Positions 43,762-53,935 are shown, counted from the stretch's first letter. The stretch is 64,000 nt of DNA from Cytobacillus oceanisediminis (GCF_004366035.1 NZ_SOEE01000004.1:10007-74006), one strand, 5' to 3'. The notes: a model not told the origin generated them from the sequence alone. Translations and numbers: made by a program.

Positions 43762-45476
43762 TGAGCTTTTTAAATGGAATTGCGGCGTCAAGCGGTATCG
43801 CAATAGCGAAAGCATACCGTTTGGTTGAGCCGGATCTCTCTTTTGATAGAAAGACAGTAGAAAATGCTGAACAGGAAGTGGAACGCTTTCAGTCTGCATT
43901 AGCTGAATCTAAAGGTGAATTGGAAGTCATCCGCGATAATGCCCATAAAGAACTTGGGGCTGATAAAGCTGCTATTTTCGATGCTCATCTTCTTGTATTA
44001 AGTGATCCGGAATTAATTTCGCCAATTGAAGATAAAATTAAAACAGATAAAGTAAATGCTGAATCTGCTTTAAAAGAGACAGCAGATATGTTTATTACAA
44101 TGTTCGAACAAATGGACAATGAATACATGAAAGAGCGTGCAGCGGATATCCGTGATGTAACAAAACGCGTACTTTCTCATTTGCTTGGGGTGCAAATTGC
44201 AAATCCCAGCTTGATTGCAGAAGAAGTAATCATTATTGCTGAAGACCTGACTCCTTCCGATACTGCTCAGTTGAACCGCCAGTTCGTAAAAGGGTTTACA
44301 ACTGACATTGGAGGCAGAACATCTCACTCTGCCATTATGGCCCGTTCCATGGAAATTCCAGCAGTAGTGGGGACAAAGGAATCCACAAAGCAAATTAAAA
44401 ATGGCGATCTGGTTATCGTGGATGGATTAAAAGGTCTGGTACATATTAATCCGACCCCAGAGGCTATCGCTGAATACAAAGAAGAACATCGCAAATTCGA
44501 GGATCAAAAAGCTGAGTGGGCAAAACTAGTCAACGAAAAATCAGTTACTGCTGATGGATATCATGTTGAATTGGCTGCCAATATCGGAACTCCAAAAGAT
44601 CTGAAGGGCGTAGTTGAAAATGGCGGAGAAGGAATTGGCCTTTACCGTACGGAATTTTTATATATGGGAAGAGACCAGCTTCCAACAGAAGAGGAGCAGT
44701 TCGAATCCTACAAAGCTGTCCTGGAAGGAATGGGCGGAAAACCGGTTGTAGTCCGCACGCTTGATATTGGCGGGGATAAAGAGCTTCCTTATCTAAACCT
44801 TCCAAAGGAAATGAACCCCTTCCTGGGCTTCAGGGCGATTCGCCTCTGTCTGGAAGAACAGGATATGTTCAGGACACAATTAAGGGCTTTGTTAAGAGCA
44901 AGCACCTATGGAAACCTGAAAATCATGTTCCCTATGATTGCAACTCTTGATGAATTCCGTCAGGGCAAAGCAATCCTTGAAGAAGAAAAACAAAAGCTTA
45001 TGAGCGAAGGCTCAGAGGTTGCTGACAACATTGAAATTGGAATTATGGTTGAAATTCCTTCAACTGCTGTTATGGCTGAGCAATTTGCTAAAGAAGTTGA
45101 TTTCTTCAGCGTAGGCACAAACGATTTAATTCAGTACACAATGGCTGCAGACAGAATGAATGAGCGTGTTTCTTATCTTTACCAGCCGTATAATCCAGCA
45201 ATCTTGCGTTTAGTTAAAATGGTTATTGACGCAGCACACAAGGAAGGAAAGTGGGCAGGCATGTGCGGTGAAATGGCTGGCGATGAAACCGCAATTCCTT
45301 TGCTGATGGGATTAGGACTTGACGAGTTCTCCATGAGCGCTACGTCGATTCTTAAAGCTCGTTCTCAAATCAGTCGCCTAAACAAAAAAGACATGGAAGC
45401 ACTGGCTGAAAAAGCGCTTCATATGAATACAGCAGAAGATGTAGTCAAAGCTGTAAAAGAAGTAGCAAAACTGTAA
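43761..45476 (+). CDS. ptsI: PTS enzyme I
   Basis: 571 residues. The active-site His189 is in [17 protein letters not shown]. The PEP-binding barrel shows [23 protein letters not shown] and GMCGEMAGD. It moves phosphate from PEP to HPr and so powers sugar uptake by all PTS permeases. Co-transcribed with ptsH. Confidence 0.98.
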   Translation: MSFLNGIAASSGIAIAKAYRLVEPDLSFDRKTVENAEQEVERFQSALAESKGELEVIRDNAHKELGADKAAIFDAHLLVLSDPELISPIEDKIKTDKVNAESALKETADMFITMFEQMDNEYMKERAADIRDVTKRVLSHLLGVQIANPSLIAEEVIIIAEDLTPSDTAQLNRQFVKGFTTDIGGRTSHSAIMARSMEIPAVVGTKESTKQIKNGDLVIVDGLKGLVHINPTPEAIAEYKEEHRKFEDQKAEWAKLVNEKSVTADGYHVELAANIGTPKDLKGVVENGGEGIGLYRTEFLYMGRDQLPTEEEQFESYKAVLEGMGGKPVVVRTLDIGGDKELPYLNLPKEMNPFLGFRAIRLCLEEQDMFRTQLRALLRASTYGNLKIMFPMIATLDEFRQGKAILEEEKQKLMSEGSEVADNIEIGIMVEIPSTAVMAEQFAKEVDFFSVGTNDLIQYTMAADRMNERVSYLYQPYNPAILRLVKMVIDAAHKEGKWAGMCGEMAGDETAIPLLMGLGLDEFSMSATSILKARSQISRLNKKDMEALAEKALHMNTAEDVVKAVKEVAKL

Positions 45477-45584
45477 TCAAATTGAAACAATTAAAGAGTT
45501 TTAAATATAATTTCCCGGGTAAATAAGAAGTAAGCACTTAGGTCAGGCTTAAGTAAGCTGATCATTCTCATTTTCCCCCCTTTT

Positions 45585-45615
45585 AAGCCGGCCAATAATG
45601 GCCGGCTTATTTTTA
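45585..45615 (+). terminator. Terminator of ptsHI
   Basis: AAGCCGGCCA and GGCCGGCTT pair around ATAAT, followed by ATTTTTAT. Confidence 0.85.
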
Positions 45616-45737
45616 TCCTTCTCCAGTCAAAACTACTATTCAGCCTTAAGGATGATGGAAATCACATCTTACGATTGTTATCCGGAATCTAAAACTCTCC
45701 TATAATGAAGCTACAACTTAAAAAGGAGAGATGGAAA

Positions 45738-45854
45738 ATGATTACCATGATAATCAGCTTTCTCTTTCATGATCGATATAGGTGTATTAAAGAAAAGCAG
45801 AAAAACGACTTATATGAGATACAGAGCTCATTTTTAAGCCGTGTCCTCCACTAA
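45738..45854 (+). CDS. Possible 38-residue peptide
   Basis: AAAAAGGAGAG lies 7 bases before an ATG at 45738. The frame reads MITMIISFLFHDRYRCIKEK, then QKNDLYEIQSSFLSRVLH. A TATAAT (45702-45707) lies upstream and a terminator (AAGAAGCC/GGGCTTCTTTT, about 45854-45878) directly follows the stop, so this is a complete short transcription unit. It has a hydrophobic start and a charged rest. The function is unknown. Confidence 0.45.
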   Translation: MITMIISFLFHDRYRCIKEKQKNDLYEIQSSFLSRVLH

Positions 45855-45975
45855 AGAAGCCAGGAAGGGCTTCTTTTGTATTTTGTGCGCTTAAATTGAA
45901 GTAACGTTTTAGTTTTCTAATTGGGGTTTATCTTAAGGCTAGAATGGAAAAGGTGATGAAAAAGGAGGAATTCTT

Positions 45976-46437
45976 ATGAATAAAAAGCTCATTTGCCTAA
46001 TCCTTACCGCCATATTGGCCATGTCTATGTCAGGCTGCATTCAGGGGGCCCAGGACTCAATCGTCAATAGTCATGCTGAAGCCTTGCTTACTAAAAACAA
46101 TGAGCTGCAGTTCCGGTTTAAAATTAATGATAAAATCCTTTCAGAAGAAGAATTATACAAAGTAAAGGTTTCCATACATAATGAAAAACTGGCCGCTGCC
46201 CTGGGTACGGATGAGTTTGTTTATGGGGAGGACACGATAATTGACGGGGAATATATAGAAGTCAATAATGAAAAGGGAAACTATATTTTTATGAATCCCA
46301 TTCCTCTTACACAGGACCTGCATGTTTTCGAAATAGAAGAAATGATCGTGAATGAAGATGCAGTATCTGTAGAAATTTTAAATGAGGATGAAGTGATTGC
46401 TAGAGCATTCTTGAATAACTTTTCATCACAGCTTTAA
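45976..46437 (+). CDS. Predicted lipoprotein, 153 residues
   Basis: AAAAAGGAGGAATTCTT precedes the ATG. The signal peptide MNKKLICLILTAILAMSM ends in the lipobox SMSGC (Cys21). The mature part is acidic and beta-rich (LQFRFKINDKILSEEELYKV, NYIFMNPIPL), like a small substrate-free exported domain. No known function. Confidence 0.7.
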   Translation: MNKKLICLILTAILAMSMSGCIQGAQDSIVNSHAEALLTKNNELQFRFKINDKILSEEELYKVKVSIHNEKLAAALGTDEFVYGEDTIIDGEYIEVNNEKGNYIFMNPIPLTQDLHVFEIEEMIVNEDAVSVEILNEDEVIARAFLNNFSSQL

Positions 46438-46516
46438 AAGGAATCAAATGTGATGATTGGAGTTTTGTTTTTATCTAATTTGGGTATTAATAATTACGCG
46501 CATAAAATTGGGGATG

Positions 46517-46542
46517 GACCAGGTATTTGCCTGGTCTTTTGT
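46517..46542 (+). terminator. Terminator after the lipoprotein gene
   Basis: GACCAGG and CCTGGTC pair around TATTTG, followed by TTTTGTC. Confidence 0.75.
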
Positions 46543-46635
46543 CTTTATTTGGACATCTAATATTTTTAATCTAAGAAAAGGAATGGTAGAATTAATATAA
46601 AAAATTCAGATATTTATTTAAAGGGAGTGGGTACG

Positions 46636-47514
46636 TTGATTTCACCTGAAAATACAGTTATCGGTTTTGTGGGAACAGGGGTTATGGGCAAAAGCATGGC
46701 GGGACATCTGTTGAAAGCGGGTTATCCATTAGTTGTTTATACAAGAACCAAAGAAAAAGCTTCTGAACTAATAGAAAATGGGGCAGAGTGGGCTGAGACG
46801 CCTTTGGAAGTTGCAAAGAAAGCAAATGTAATAATTACGATTGTTGGTTATCCGGCAGATGTAGAGGAAGTGTATCTAGGGGAAAATGGCATTATTACAA
46901 ATGGCAGAGAAAATACATATGTAATTGACATGACCACCTCGACACCTACATTGGCCAAAAGGATATACGAAGAAGCAGGCAAAAAAGGAATGCATGCAAT
47001 AGATGCCCCTGTTTCAGGAGGAGATATCGGTGCAAGGGATGCAAAGCTTTCAATAATGGCCGGAGGAGACAGGGACGCATTTCTCGCTGTAGAGCCGATT
47101 TTCAACCTTCTCGGAACAAATATCGTTTATCAAGGAAAAGCAGGAGCCGGACAACATACGAAAATGTGTAATCAAATTGCGATTGCATCAAATATGATCG
47201 GTGTGTGTGAAGCGGTAGTTTATGCTGAAAAAGCAGGTTTGGACCCTAGGACAGTGCTTCAAAGCATATCATCTGGTGCAGCAGGCAGCTGGTCACTTTC
47301 AAATCTTGCACCGAGGATAATTGATGGCAACTTTGAACCAGGCTTTTATATAAAACATTTTATTAAGGACATGAATATCGCCTTAGATGAAGCAGAAGCA
47401 ATGGGCATGATGACTCCAGGGCTTGCTCTTGCAAAAAAAATGTATGCCGGGCTTTCTGAAAAAGGGGAAGAAAACAGCGGTACACAGGCATTATATAAAT
47501 ATTGGGATAAGTAA
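46636..47514 (+). CDS. ykwC: 3-hydroxyisobutyrate-dehydrogenase-type oxidoreductase YkwC
   Basis: About 292 residues. NAD(P) motif [17 protein letters not shown], substrate motif [11 protein letters not shown], and the catalytic Lys in [11 protein letters not shown]. These are beta-hydroxyacid dehydrogenase hallmarks. I choose TTG 46636 because GGGAG lies 8 bases upstream. GTG 46627 would overlap it. The substrate of YkwC is not known to me. Position between ptsI and patA matches B. subtilis. Confidence 0.85.
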   Translation: MISPENTVIGFVGTGVMGKSMAGHLLKAGYPLVVYTRTKEKASELIENGAEWAETPLEVAKKANVIITIVGYPADVEEVYLGENGIITNGRENTYVIDMTTSTPTLAKRIYEEAGKKGMHAIDAPVSGGDIGARDAKLSIMAGGDRDAFLAVEPIFNLLGTNIVYQGKAGAGQHTKMCNQIAIASNMIGVCEAVVYAEKAGLDPRTVLQSISSGAAGSWSLSNLAPRIIDGNFEPGFYIKHFIKDMNIALDEAEAMGMMTPGLALAKKMYAGLSEKGEENSGTQALYKYWDK

Positions 47515-47589
47515 TTTGCACCTGTTAATGAATAAAGCCCCTTTTTTCACTTCAAACTAATAAAGAAAGTGAAAAGGGGGGTTAGACAG

Positions 47590-47769
47590 GTGGCTAAAAG
47601 AAATAAGAAAAATGATCCTCAGCAAAAGAACAAAAAAGGCTTCGATTCCGCTGTCATTGATTCTGAATTCTCCCACGAATTTGGAAGTGCTGACACGAAT
47701 AAAGTTCATAAGGATAAAGCCAAAAAGGAAAAGGCATCGAAAAACAGCGGGCAATATCAGGGACAGTAA
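47590..47769 (+). CDS. Small Lys/Asp-rich hydrophilic protein
   Basis: From GTG 47590, with AAAAGGGGGG upstream, 59 residues: MAKRNKKNDPQQKNKKGFDS, then EFSHEFGSADTNKVHK and a tail NSGQYQGQ. The phrase EF..EFGS.DTN faintly recalls gamma-type small acid-soluble spore proteins, but the Gln repeats of that family are missing. Likely an unstructured spore or stress protein. Low certainty on function, fair certainty on the gene. Confidence 0.55.
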   Translation: MAKRNKKNDPQQKNKKGFDSAVIDSEFSHEFGSADTNKVHKDKAKKEKASKNSGQYQGQ

Positions 47770-47775
47770 GGGTGA

Positions 47776-47806
47776 AAAAGGCAGGCAGGGAGCCTGCCTT
47801 TTTGCT
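47776..47806 (+). terminator. Terminator after the small hydrophilic gene
   Basis: AAAAAGGCAGGC and GCCTGCCTTTTT pair exactly around AGGGA. Confidence 0.85.
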
Positions 47807-47888
47807 TAGATTGAAATTAGAAGTAATGAATATACAAACAGCGCAATTCCTCCTAAAAAGGGAAATGGGCTGTTGACTGAGTGATTCG

Positions 47889-49040
47889 CTACAATATACC
47901 CTTCAGATACTTTTCGATCCGGTCAAGACCTTCCTTTAATGTGTCCATGGAATAGGCAAAGGAAATCCTGAAATAACCTTCTCCATATGAGGAGAATGCA
48001 CTGCCTGGAACAACTGCAACTCCTGCATGTTTAACAAGAGAAAGGGCAAATTCAAAGGAGTTCATTGATACATCTGGTATTTTTATGAAAAAATAAAATG
48101 CACCATCCGGTTTGACTACATCCAGATTCATTTGTATTAGTCGTTCATATACATAGTCACGGCGTTTGGCATATTCATGCCTCATTGGTATGGCGTCGTT
48201 TATTCCTGTTGTCAGCGCATCAAGAGCTGCCATCTGGGAGACAGAAGCTGCGCATGTCACATTATACTGATGTACCTTTAAGATATGTTTGGCCAGGTTT
48301 TCCGGTGCGAATAAAAGACCTATGCGCCAGCCTGTCATTGAATGGGATTTTGAAAGTCCATTAATTACTATAGTTTGCTCCCGCAAAAGGGAAGCGATTG
48401 AGTGGTGTGTTTGATCATAGATCAGTTCGCTGTAAATTTCATCAGCAAGGATAAAGATATCTTTGCCTTTAACAAGAGCAGCAATTTTCTCAAGCTCCTC
48501 CAAATTCAGACTCACACCTGTCGGGTTCGACGGATATGGAAGGACAATGCACCTTGTTTTATCACTCATTTGTTCTGCAATTAAATCCGCAGTAAATCTA
48601 AACTTGTTTCTGGAAATATCAGTATGCACCGGAACTGAACCGCAAAGCTTTATGATTGGCTCATAACCGGGATAAACAGGACCAGGCAGAATTACTTCCG
48701 ATCCTTCATCCAGAATTGTACGGAATGCAATATCGATAGCTTCACTTGCCCCCGTTGTCACAATAATTTCTAATTCAGGGTTATATGTAAGGTTATATTT
48801 TGATTTTACAAAAGAAGCTGCAGCTTCCCGCAATCGAATATCGCCCGCATTGTGTGTATAGGAGGTAAAGTTCTCGTCGATTGCCTGTTTAGCTGCTTCT
48901 TTAACATGTAATGGCGTCGGGAAATCTGGCTGTCCAATTGTAAGAGAAATCATGTCCTTGGTGCCGGCAACCATATTGAAAAACCTTCTGATTCCGGAAA
49001 TTTCAATGTCCTTCACTCTTTGATTAATTAAATGTTCCAA
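47889..49040 (-). CDS. patA: Aminotransferase A (N-acetyl-diaminopimelate aminotransferase type)
   Basis: 383 residues from TTG 49040, with GAGGTG 7 bases upstream, matching the PatA N-terminus MEHL. GTG 49049 overlaps the ribosome binding site. PLP features: YPSNPTGV, ILADEIYSEL, and the Lys in INGLSKSHSMTGWRIG. PatA makes N-acetyl-LL-diaminopimelate in the acetylase branch of lysine synthesis. In B. subtilis it is followed by cheV, here 4 kb away. Confidence 0.88.
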   Translation of the reverse strand: MEHLINQRVKDIEISGIRRFFNMVAGTKDMISLTIGQPDFPTPLHVKEAAKQAIDENFTSYTHNAGDIRLREAAASFVKSKYNLTYNPELEIIVTTGASEAIDIAFRTILDEGSEVILPGPVYPGYEPIIKLCGSVPVHTDISRNKFRFTADLIAEQMSDKTRCIVLPYPSNPTGVSLNLEELEKIAALVKGKDIFILADEIYSELIYDQTHHSIASLLREQTIVINGLSKSHSMTGWRIGLLFAPENLAKHILKVHQYNVTCAASVSQMAALDALTTGINDAIPMRHEYAKRRDYVYERLIQMNLDVVKPDGAFYFFIKIPDVSMNSFEFALSLVKHAGVAVVPGSAFSSYGEGYFRISFAYSMDTLKEGLDRIEKYLKGIL

Positions 49041-49100
49041 TGTGTTCACCTCGCATAATCATAATGTATATTCTATCACTTTGATGCGGGAGCAAACAGA

Positions 49101-49141
49101 AAAAAATAAAACAGGCCTGAATTATATTTCAGAGCCTGTAA
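49101..49141 (-). terminator. Terminator of the 49150-49353 gene
   Basis: On the minus strand ACAGGCTCTGAA and TTCAGGCCTGT form a slightly bulged stem followed by TTTATTTTTTT. Confidence 0.7.
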
Positions 49142-49149
49142 AAATAAAA

Positions 49150-49353
49150 TTAGTATCCGTAATCCCAATCGACTTCGTCTTCATGCCATAATACCGGGGA
49201 TACAGCACCAAAATCGATTACTTTATTTTCTATATGGCATCGGCAATGTTTGTCGCCGCATTGATCTTTCATTTCCTCAAACACAGAATGCTCCACATTT
49301 TCCAAAATCGTAACTTTATGTTCATCATGGTAAAGGATTGCTGTACCTTTCAT
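49150..49353 (-). CDS. Hypothetical protein, 67 residues, Cys/His-containing
   Basis: From ATG 49353, with AAAGAGGTGCG upstream, the protein reads MKGTAILYHDEHKVTILENV. A cluster CGDKHCRCHI could bind metal. The acidic tail is HEDEVDWDYGY. No known function. It has its own terminator and stands just upstream of patA. Confidence 0.6.
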   Translation of the reverse strand: MKGTAILYHDEHKVTILENVEHSVFEEMKDQCGDKHCRCHIENKVIDFGAVSPVLWHEDEVDWDYGY

Positions 49354-49630
49354 GCCTGATCGCACCTCTTTTTTAATTTATATAAAACTTGCTTTCAGCT
49401 TTACAAACTTATTTTATGACTTGGGAAAAACAGTGTCTACACTGTTATAAGACTGTTCACAAAAAAGTCAAGATGAAAACGTTTTAGAGAAATTTTTGTT
49501 AAAAATAAATGAGTGTAAAAATTTACAAATAGTTGAATATAATTCATGTAGAGATTAACATTAGTAGATAGTGGAAACTATATTTTTAGTTTGTTAGTTT
49601 TCCACCTAAATAAATAAAGGAGGATTTAAA

Positions 49631-50161
49631 GTGGAGACATCTTTAGAGAAGCAGCCTTATGAAATCACTAAGGAATATGGCGGATTCTGGCTCCGATTTG
49701 CGGCCTATTTAATCGATTCTATTATTGTTGGAATTCCGCTTGCAATTCTAAGCATTGTTATCTTTATGATTTTCTTTGGCACTTCTGACGCTTTTAATAC
49801 GATGATAAGCGACCCATCTTATATGGAAACAGAAATGACCAATGAAGAAGCAATTGCATTCATGGGATCTTATTTTGGCGCACTTGGAGTAACCTTTCTT
49901 GTCAATCTTGTCGTTGCTGTTGCCTATTTTGCAGGCCTGCATGCATCCAAATGGCAGGGAACTGTGGGCAAAAAGCTGCTGGGATTAAAAGTGACTGACT
50001 TAAATGGAAACCGCATTTCTTTCTGGAGGGCGCTTGGAAGATATTTGGCCATGGCCATCCTGTCTGGTATTTTCCTTATCGGCTATATCATTGCGGCCTT
50101 TACAGAGAAAAAACAGGCTTTGCATGATTTAATCGCAAGCACAGTTGTATTAAAAAAATAA
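49631..50161 (+). CDS. RDD-family membrane protein
   Basis: 176 residues. GGFWLRFAAYLIDSIIVGIP carries the conserved Arg and Asp of helix 1, and the last helix pair has the second Arg/Asp set in FWRALGRYLAM and QALHDLIA. Some RDD proteins act in ion or compatible-solute exchange, but most are unknown. It starts at GTG 49631 after AAAGGAGGATTTAAA. Confidence 0.85.
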   Translation: METSLEKQPYEITKEYGGFWLRFAAYLIDSIIVGIPLAILSIVIFMIFFGTSDAFNTMISDPSYMETEMTNEEAIAFMGSYFGALGVTFLVNLVVAVAYFAGLHASKWQGTVGKKLLGLKVTDLNGNRISFWRALGRYLAMAILSGIFLIGYIIAAFTEKKQALHDLIASTVVLKK

Positions 50162-50215
50162 GGTATATTAGTAAAATCGTTACTTTATCACTGAATAATA
50201 AGTTAAAAATAATGA

Positions 50216-50396
50216 GTTGATTTTCGCTGTGGGCACTTGAACGTCGAAAAAGCTTCCGCATTTTCTTTGTCCGGTGTTCCTAAGAGGAAGCTTATTCAAT
50301 GTCCTCGCAAGGAGAGGGAGTGGGAGAACCGCAGGCGGAGCCAAGGAGGCTCTCATTCCTCCCTGTGGAAAGCAAGTGTCCCGTGCTGAGATCAAC
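50216..50396. repeat. MITE-like palindromic repeat, about 181 bp
   Basis: The left end GTTGATTTTCGCTGTGGGCA and the right end (read backwards) GTTGATCTCAGCACGGGACA both lead into CTTG, giving imperfect terminal inverted repeats of about 24 bp. The inside is GC-richer than the surroundings. The ends resemble a repeat scattered through Bacillus-type genomes. No coding capacity. Frames crossing it (50180-50395 on minus, 50274-50546 on plus) are shadows of the repeat. Confidence 0.65.
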
Positions 50397-50561
50397 GGGC
50401 TGTATCATGATCAAAACAGTATTCTATGCAGATATGGACCAATAATAATTTTTAATTGGGCTGCAGGCACTGAGTTGCAATGCAGCTTTTTTTTGTGGGT
50501 CAGCAATAAAAAGGATTTATTATCTGAATGCAGAATATATTTTTAGGAAGGGAGGATGAAA

Positions 50562-51026
50562 ATGAAGAAGCAAGATATTATTAGTCACTATGAATCTTTT
50601 TCTGTATGGCTTGAGTCGATAAAAGATCTTGACCGGGAAAATTGGCTAAAGCCTGTCTCGGCTGGAAAATGGCCGGTTGCGGCAGTAGTTGCCCATCTGT
50701 TATTTTGGGATAGATATTCTATTGAACAGCGTTTCCCATTTTTTAAAGAGGGTGCAGTACTTGAGAACTTTCCTGATTTTCAAAGTGTTAATAATGCTGC
50801 ACTGGAATACGCTAAAAAGCATGCACAATTAGAGATTATTGAAGAACTTTTATCAGTGCGGAGACAATTTCTTCAGATGCTTGAGGGCATGTCAGAAGAG
50901 AAACTGGATACAGCTTTTAAAATCGGCAGCACTAGCTTAACTGTGCGCGATTATTTTGCAGACTTTATAGGACATGACATTCACCATAAAAAGCAGATAA
51001 TACAGTCAGCAGGCATTAGTGTATAA
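50562..51026 (+). CDS. DinB/YfiT-like metal-dependent protein
   Basis: 154 residues of four-helix bundle. His ligands: VVAHLLFWDR and GHDIHHKKQII. ATG 50562 has GGAAGGGAGG 6 bases upstream, while ATG 50556 is too close. DinB-fold proteins include thiol-dependent S-transferases and damage-induced proteins of unknown role. The gene follows the palindromic repeat and precedes a TetR remnant. Confidence 0.78.
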   Translation: MKKQDIISHYESFSVWLESIKDLDRENWLKPVSAGKWPVAAVVAHLLFWDRYSIEQRFPFFKEGAVLENFPDFQSVNNAALEYAKKHAQLEIIEELLSVRRQFLQMLEGMSEEKLDTAFKIGSTSLTVRDYFADFIGHDIHHKKQIIQSAGISV

Positions 51027-51040
51027 CACCGGCTGACAGT

Positions 51041-51229
51041 CTATTTTTCTGTAATGTACGATGCTATAACTTCATGCAGCAAAACAGGCAGAGGCTCCTG
51101 ATCGGGATGATGGACCCAATAAAACAAGATGCCAAAGAAATAAGGCACCATCATTGCGGAAATGCGGGAAAATTCTGCCTGTTCATTAAATTCCCCCCTG
51201 TTTTGGCCTTCACCAATCAGACAAGTAGA
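51041..51229 (-). pseudogene. C-terminal remnant of a TetR-family regulator
   Basis: On the minus strand one frame, closed by TAA at 51230-51232, reads LIGEGQNRGEFNEQAEFSR, then ISAMMVPYFFGILFYWVHHP and DQEPLPVLLHEVIASYITEK to a stop at 51041. The phrase EGQ..GEF and the following helices are typical of the ligand-binding half of TetR proteins. The DNA-binding half is gone. It lies beside the MFS gene at 51438, which it may once have controlled. Confidence 0.6.
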
Positions 51230-51437
51230 TTAATTGCTTTATATTCTCTTTGTTCATACCTTTTCGCTTTTCCCCACTTTAAATTAATTTCTGCTATTGT
51301 TGCATAAAAAAGGTTGTTTTAATATTCATTAAATTGTAAAAAAAGTTGCATTGAATAAAATTTGGTAAAATAAAAGGGTTTTAAAGAAAGGTCTTGAATA
51401 AGGAATAAGGTGTTTTTTACCTGAAGGAGCTGATGAC

Positions 51438-52757
51438 ATGGAAATAGAAAAAACGGAGCTGCAGAAACAGGGGAAATTCAATTCCTGGAGGCTATATATG
51501 ACTCTGCCCATTGTATCATGGGCACTTTACGATTTTGCTAATACTATTTTTTCCTCAAATATTAATACCATTTTCTTTCCTTTTTACCTGCAGGAAGTAA
51601 TAGGAGAGAATGAAGTTTTAAATCAGATAGCTAGTACCTTTATTTCTTATTCTAATGCGCTGGCAAGCTTTTTTCTTGTCCTGTTCTCTCCATTGTTTGG
51701 GGTTATGATAGACAGGACAGGAAGAAAAAAGAAATATATAGTAATCTTTACGCTTATTACTGTAATGGCGACCATTTTAATGGGGGTATTTGCATCAAGC
51801 CAGATTAGCGGGAAAATATTTGGGCTTCCAGTTTATCTTGCACTCGTTATTATATGTTTTATTATTGCAAAGTTTTTTTTCCATTCCAGTCTGGTTTTTT
51901 ACGATGCCATGATTTCAGACCTGGGAACAAAGCAGGATATACCGTTGATTTCGGGCTTTGGGGTGGCAGTTGGCTATATCGGAACCCTTGTAGGCCTCAC
52001 AGTTTATTTATTTGTAGGAGATGACGGTTTTCACGAATCTTTTATACCAACTGCTTTACTATTTCTGCTGTTCTCTTTGCCGCTGTTTTTCTTAGTAAAA
52101 GATAAGCCTTACCAGGCAAAAGAAAAACAAAAATTTTTATCAGGCTATAAGGAAATTTGGCAGACTTTTAAAGATATGAAACATTATAAGGCGATTTTCA
52201 CTTTCATGATTGCTTATTTTTTCTTAAATGATGCAATTGCCACAACGATTGCCATGATGGCTGTTTACGCAAAAACGATTGTCGGCTTTTCAACTGGCCA
52301 ATTCATTTTATTATATCTTGCTTCAACATTATCCAGTATAATTGGTTCTTTTGTATTTGGCTATATTACCAAGGCGAAAGGGCCCTACAAAGCGGTTAAG
52401 TACGTAGGGATCCTTCTTCTTGTTGCTCTGGCAATTGCGGTTGGGGCTGTCAATGAAACCATGTTTTGGATTGCGGGCAGCATGTTTGGCGTCGCTCTGG
52501 GCTCCATGTGGGTTACCACAAGGACTTATATTGTGGAATTGACTCCAGAAGATAAAAGAGGGCAGTTTTTTGGTTTGTTTGCATTTTCAGGGAAAGTATC
52601 TTCGATAATCGGACCTGTTATTTATGGAAGCATAACTTTGATCTTTGCCAGCTATGGAAACCTGGCAAGCAGACTTGCTTTAGGTTCATTGATGATTTTA
52701 ACGATAATTGGCCTGTTTGTTCATTCGAAAATTAAGGACGACAGCATTCCTGATTAG
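51438..52757 (+). CDS. MFS transporter, Atg22/UMF1 type
   Basis: 439 residues, about twelve helices. SWALYDFANTIFSSNINTIF at the N-terminus is characteristic of the UMF1/Atg22-like branch, and FGVMIDRTGRKKKY is the MFS loop motif. The Atg22 relatives export amino acids from vacuoles. The bacterial substrate is unknown. CTGAAGGAGCTGATGAC precedes the ATG. A TetR remnant lies upstream on the other strand. Confidence 0.82.
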   Translation: MEIEKTELQKQGKFNSWRLYMTLPIVSWALYDFANTIFSSNINTIFFPFYLQEVIGENEVLNQIASTFISYSNALASFFLVLFSPLFGVMIDRTGRKKKYIVIFTLITVMATILMGVFASSQISGKIFGLPVYLALVIICFIIAKFFFHSSLVFYDAMISDLGTKQDIPLISGFGVAVGYIGTLVGLTVYLFVGDDGFHESFIPTALLFLLFSLPLFFLVKDKPYQAKEKQKFLSGYKEIWQTFKDMKHYKAIFTFMIAYFFLNDAIATTIAMMAVYAKTIVGFSTGQFILLYLASTLSSIIGSFVFGYITKAKGPYKAVKYVGILLLVALAIAVGAVNETMFWIAGSMFGVALGSMWVTTRTYIVELTPEDKRGQFFGLFAFSGKVSSIIGPVIYGSITLIFASYGNLASRLALGSLMILTIIGLFVHSKIKDDSIPD

Positions 52758-52778
52758 GTATCCATCAATAGTGCTAGG

Positions 52779-52811
52779 AAGAAGCAAGCCCCCAATGGCT
52801 TGCTTCTTGTT
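52779..52811 (+). terminator. Terminator after the MFS gene
   Basis: AAGAAGCAAGCC and GGCTTGCTTCTT pair exactly around CCCAAT. Confidence 0.8.
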
Positions 52812-53029
52812 GTTTTAGCAAAGCAGCTGACTTCCTGTTCCAAAAATAAGGACTTTTTTCATAATGAACTAAAATTTTCATAAGAAATTTTATCCATTCA
52901 TGGTATATTAATAGAGAAAAAGATTCATGATTCATACTCGGTGCTGTCTTGCTGCTCATAAAACAAGCGTCATACAAATTGAAGCCGCGAACTTAGATAT
53001 AAGCATATGAAAAAGGAAGGGCGAATAAA

Positions 53030-53935
53030 GTGGAACAGAAAAAAGGCATTTTACTGGAAAGCGGAACGAATGAACTGGAGATTGTTGAGTTTTCAATAGG
53101 AAGGAATAAATTTGGGATTAATGTTATTAAAGTGAAGGAAATTATTAATCCTGTACCAGTCATTCCTGTCCCGCATTCTCATCGTAATATTGAAGGGATC
53201 ATTGAACTGAGGGGAGAGGTTCTTCCAGTAGTGGATGTAGCATCATCATTAAATATGCCGGCCTCAGAAAGCCCTCAGCAGGATAAGTTTATTGTGACAG
53301 AGTTTAATCAGCAGAAAATAGTTTTTCATGTTCATAATGTTTCAAAAATTCACCGCATTTCCTGGAACCAAATTGAAAAGCCTTCTGAAATGTATCAGGG
53401 GCAGGAAAGCCAGATTATTGGAATTATAAAGCTTGAAGATGAGATGGTGCTGCTGCTTGACTTTGAAAAAATGGTCACAGAGATAAATCCGGATTCAGGG
53501 ATTAGCATTCAGAAGGTGCAGAAACTTGGAAAGCGTGAAAGGTCTGACAAGAAGCTGCTTATTGCAGAAGACTCTCCACTCCTAAGAAAGCTTTTGAATG
53601 ATACTTTAAATGAAGCTGGCTTTTCTCAAATTGAATTTTTTGAAAATGGATACGATGCTTATGAATATTTGTATTCCTTAGCCAAGTCGGGGCGCGATGT
53701 CACTAAGGAAGTGCAGCTCATGATCACTGATATCGAAATGCCGCAAATGGACGGGCATCACCTTACTAAAAAAGTTAAAGATCACCCTGTGCTGGCAAAA
53801 ATTCCAGTTATTATTTTTTCTTCATTGATTACCGAAGATCTTCGCCACAAGGGCCATATGGTTGGAGCCAATGCGCAGGTGAGCAAGCCTGAAATTGCAG
53901 AATTGGTGCTTTTGATAGATCAGCATGCATTATAG
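53030..53935 (+). CDS. cheV: Chemotaxis protein CheV
   Basis: 301 residues: a CheW-like coupling domain (residues about 15-155, with IIELRGEVLPVVDV) joined to a response-regulator domain (about 172-300) with AEDSPLLRK and the phosphoacceptor Asp in LMITDIEMPQMDG. CheV links receptors to CheA and tunes adaptation by phosphorylation. AAAGGAAGGGCGAATAAA precedes the GTG. It fits the chemoreceptor at 9612. Confidence 0.95.
   Translation: MEQKKGILLESGTNELEIVEFSIGRNKFGINVIKVKEIINPVPVIPVPHSHRNIEGIIELRGEVLPVVDVASSLNMPASESPQQDKFIVTEFNQQKIVFHVHNVSKIHRISWNQIEKPSEMYQGQESQIIGIIKLEDEMVLLLDFEKMVTEINPDSGISIQKVQKLGKRERSDKKLLIAEDSPLLRKLLNDTLNEAGFSQIEFFENGYDAYEYLYSLAKSGRDVTKEVQLMITDIEMPQMDGHHLTKKVKDHPVLAKIPVIIFSSLITEDLRHKGHMVGANAQVSKPEIAELVLLIDQHAL

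Noticed and set aside
50274..50546. 90-codon plus-strand frame starting in the palindromic repeat
   Set aside because: It runs through the repeat and has no coding character.
51074..51307. 77-codon plus-strand frame
   Set aside because: It is the shadow of the minus-strand TetR remnant and has no ribosome binding site.
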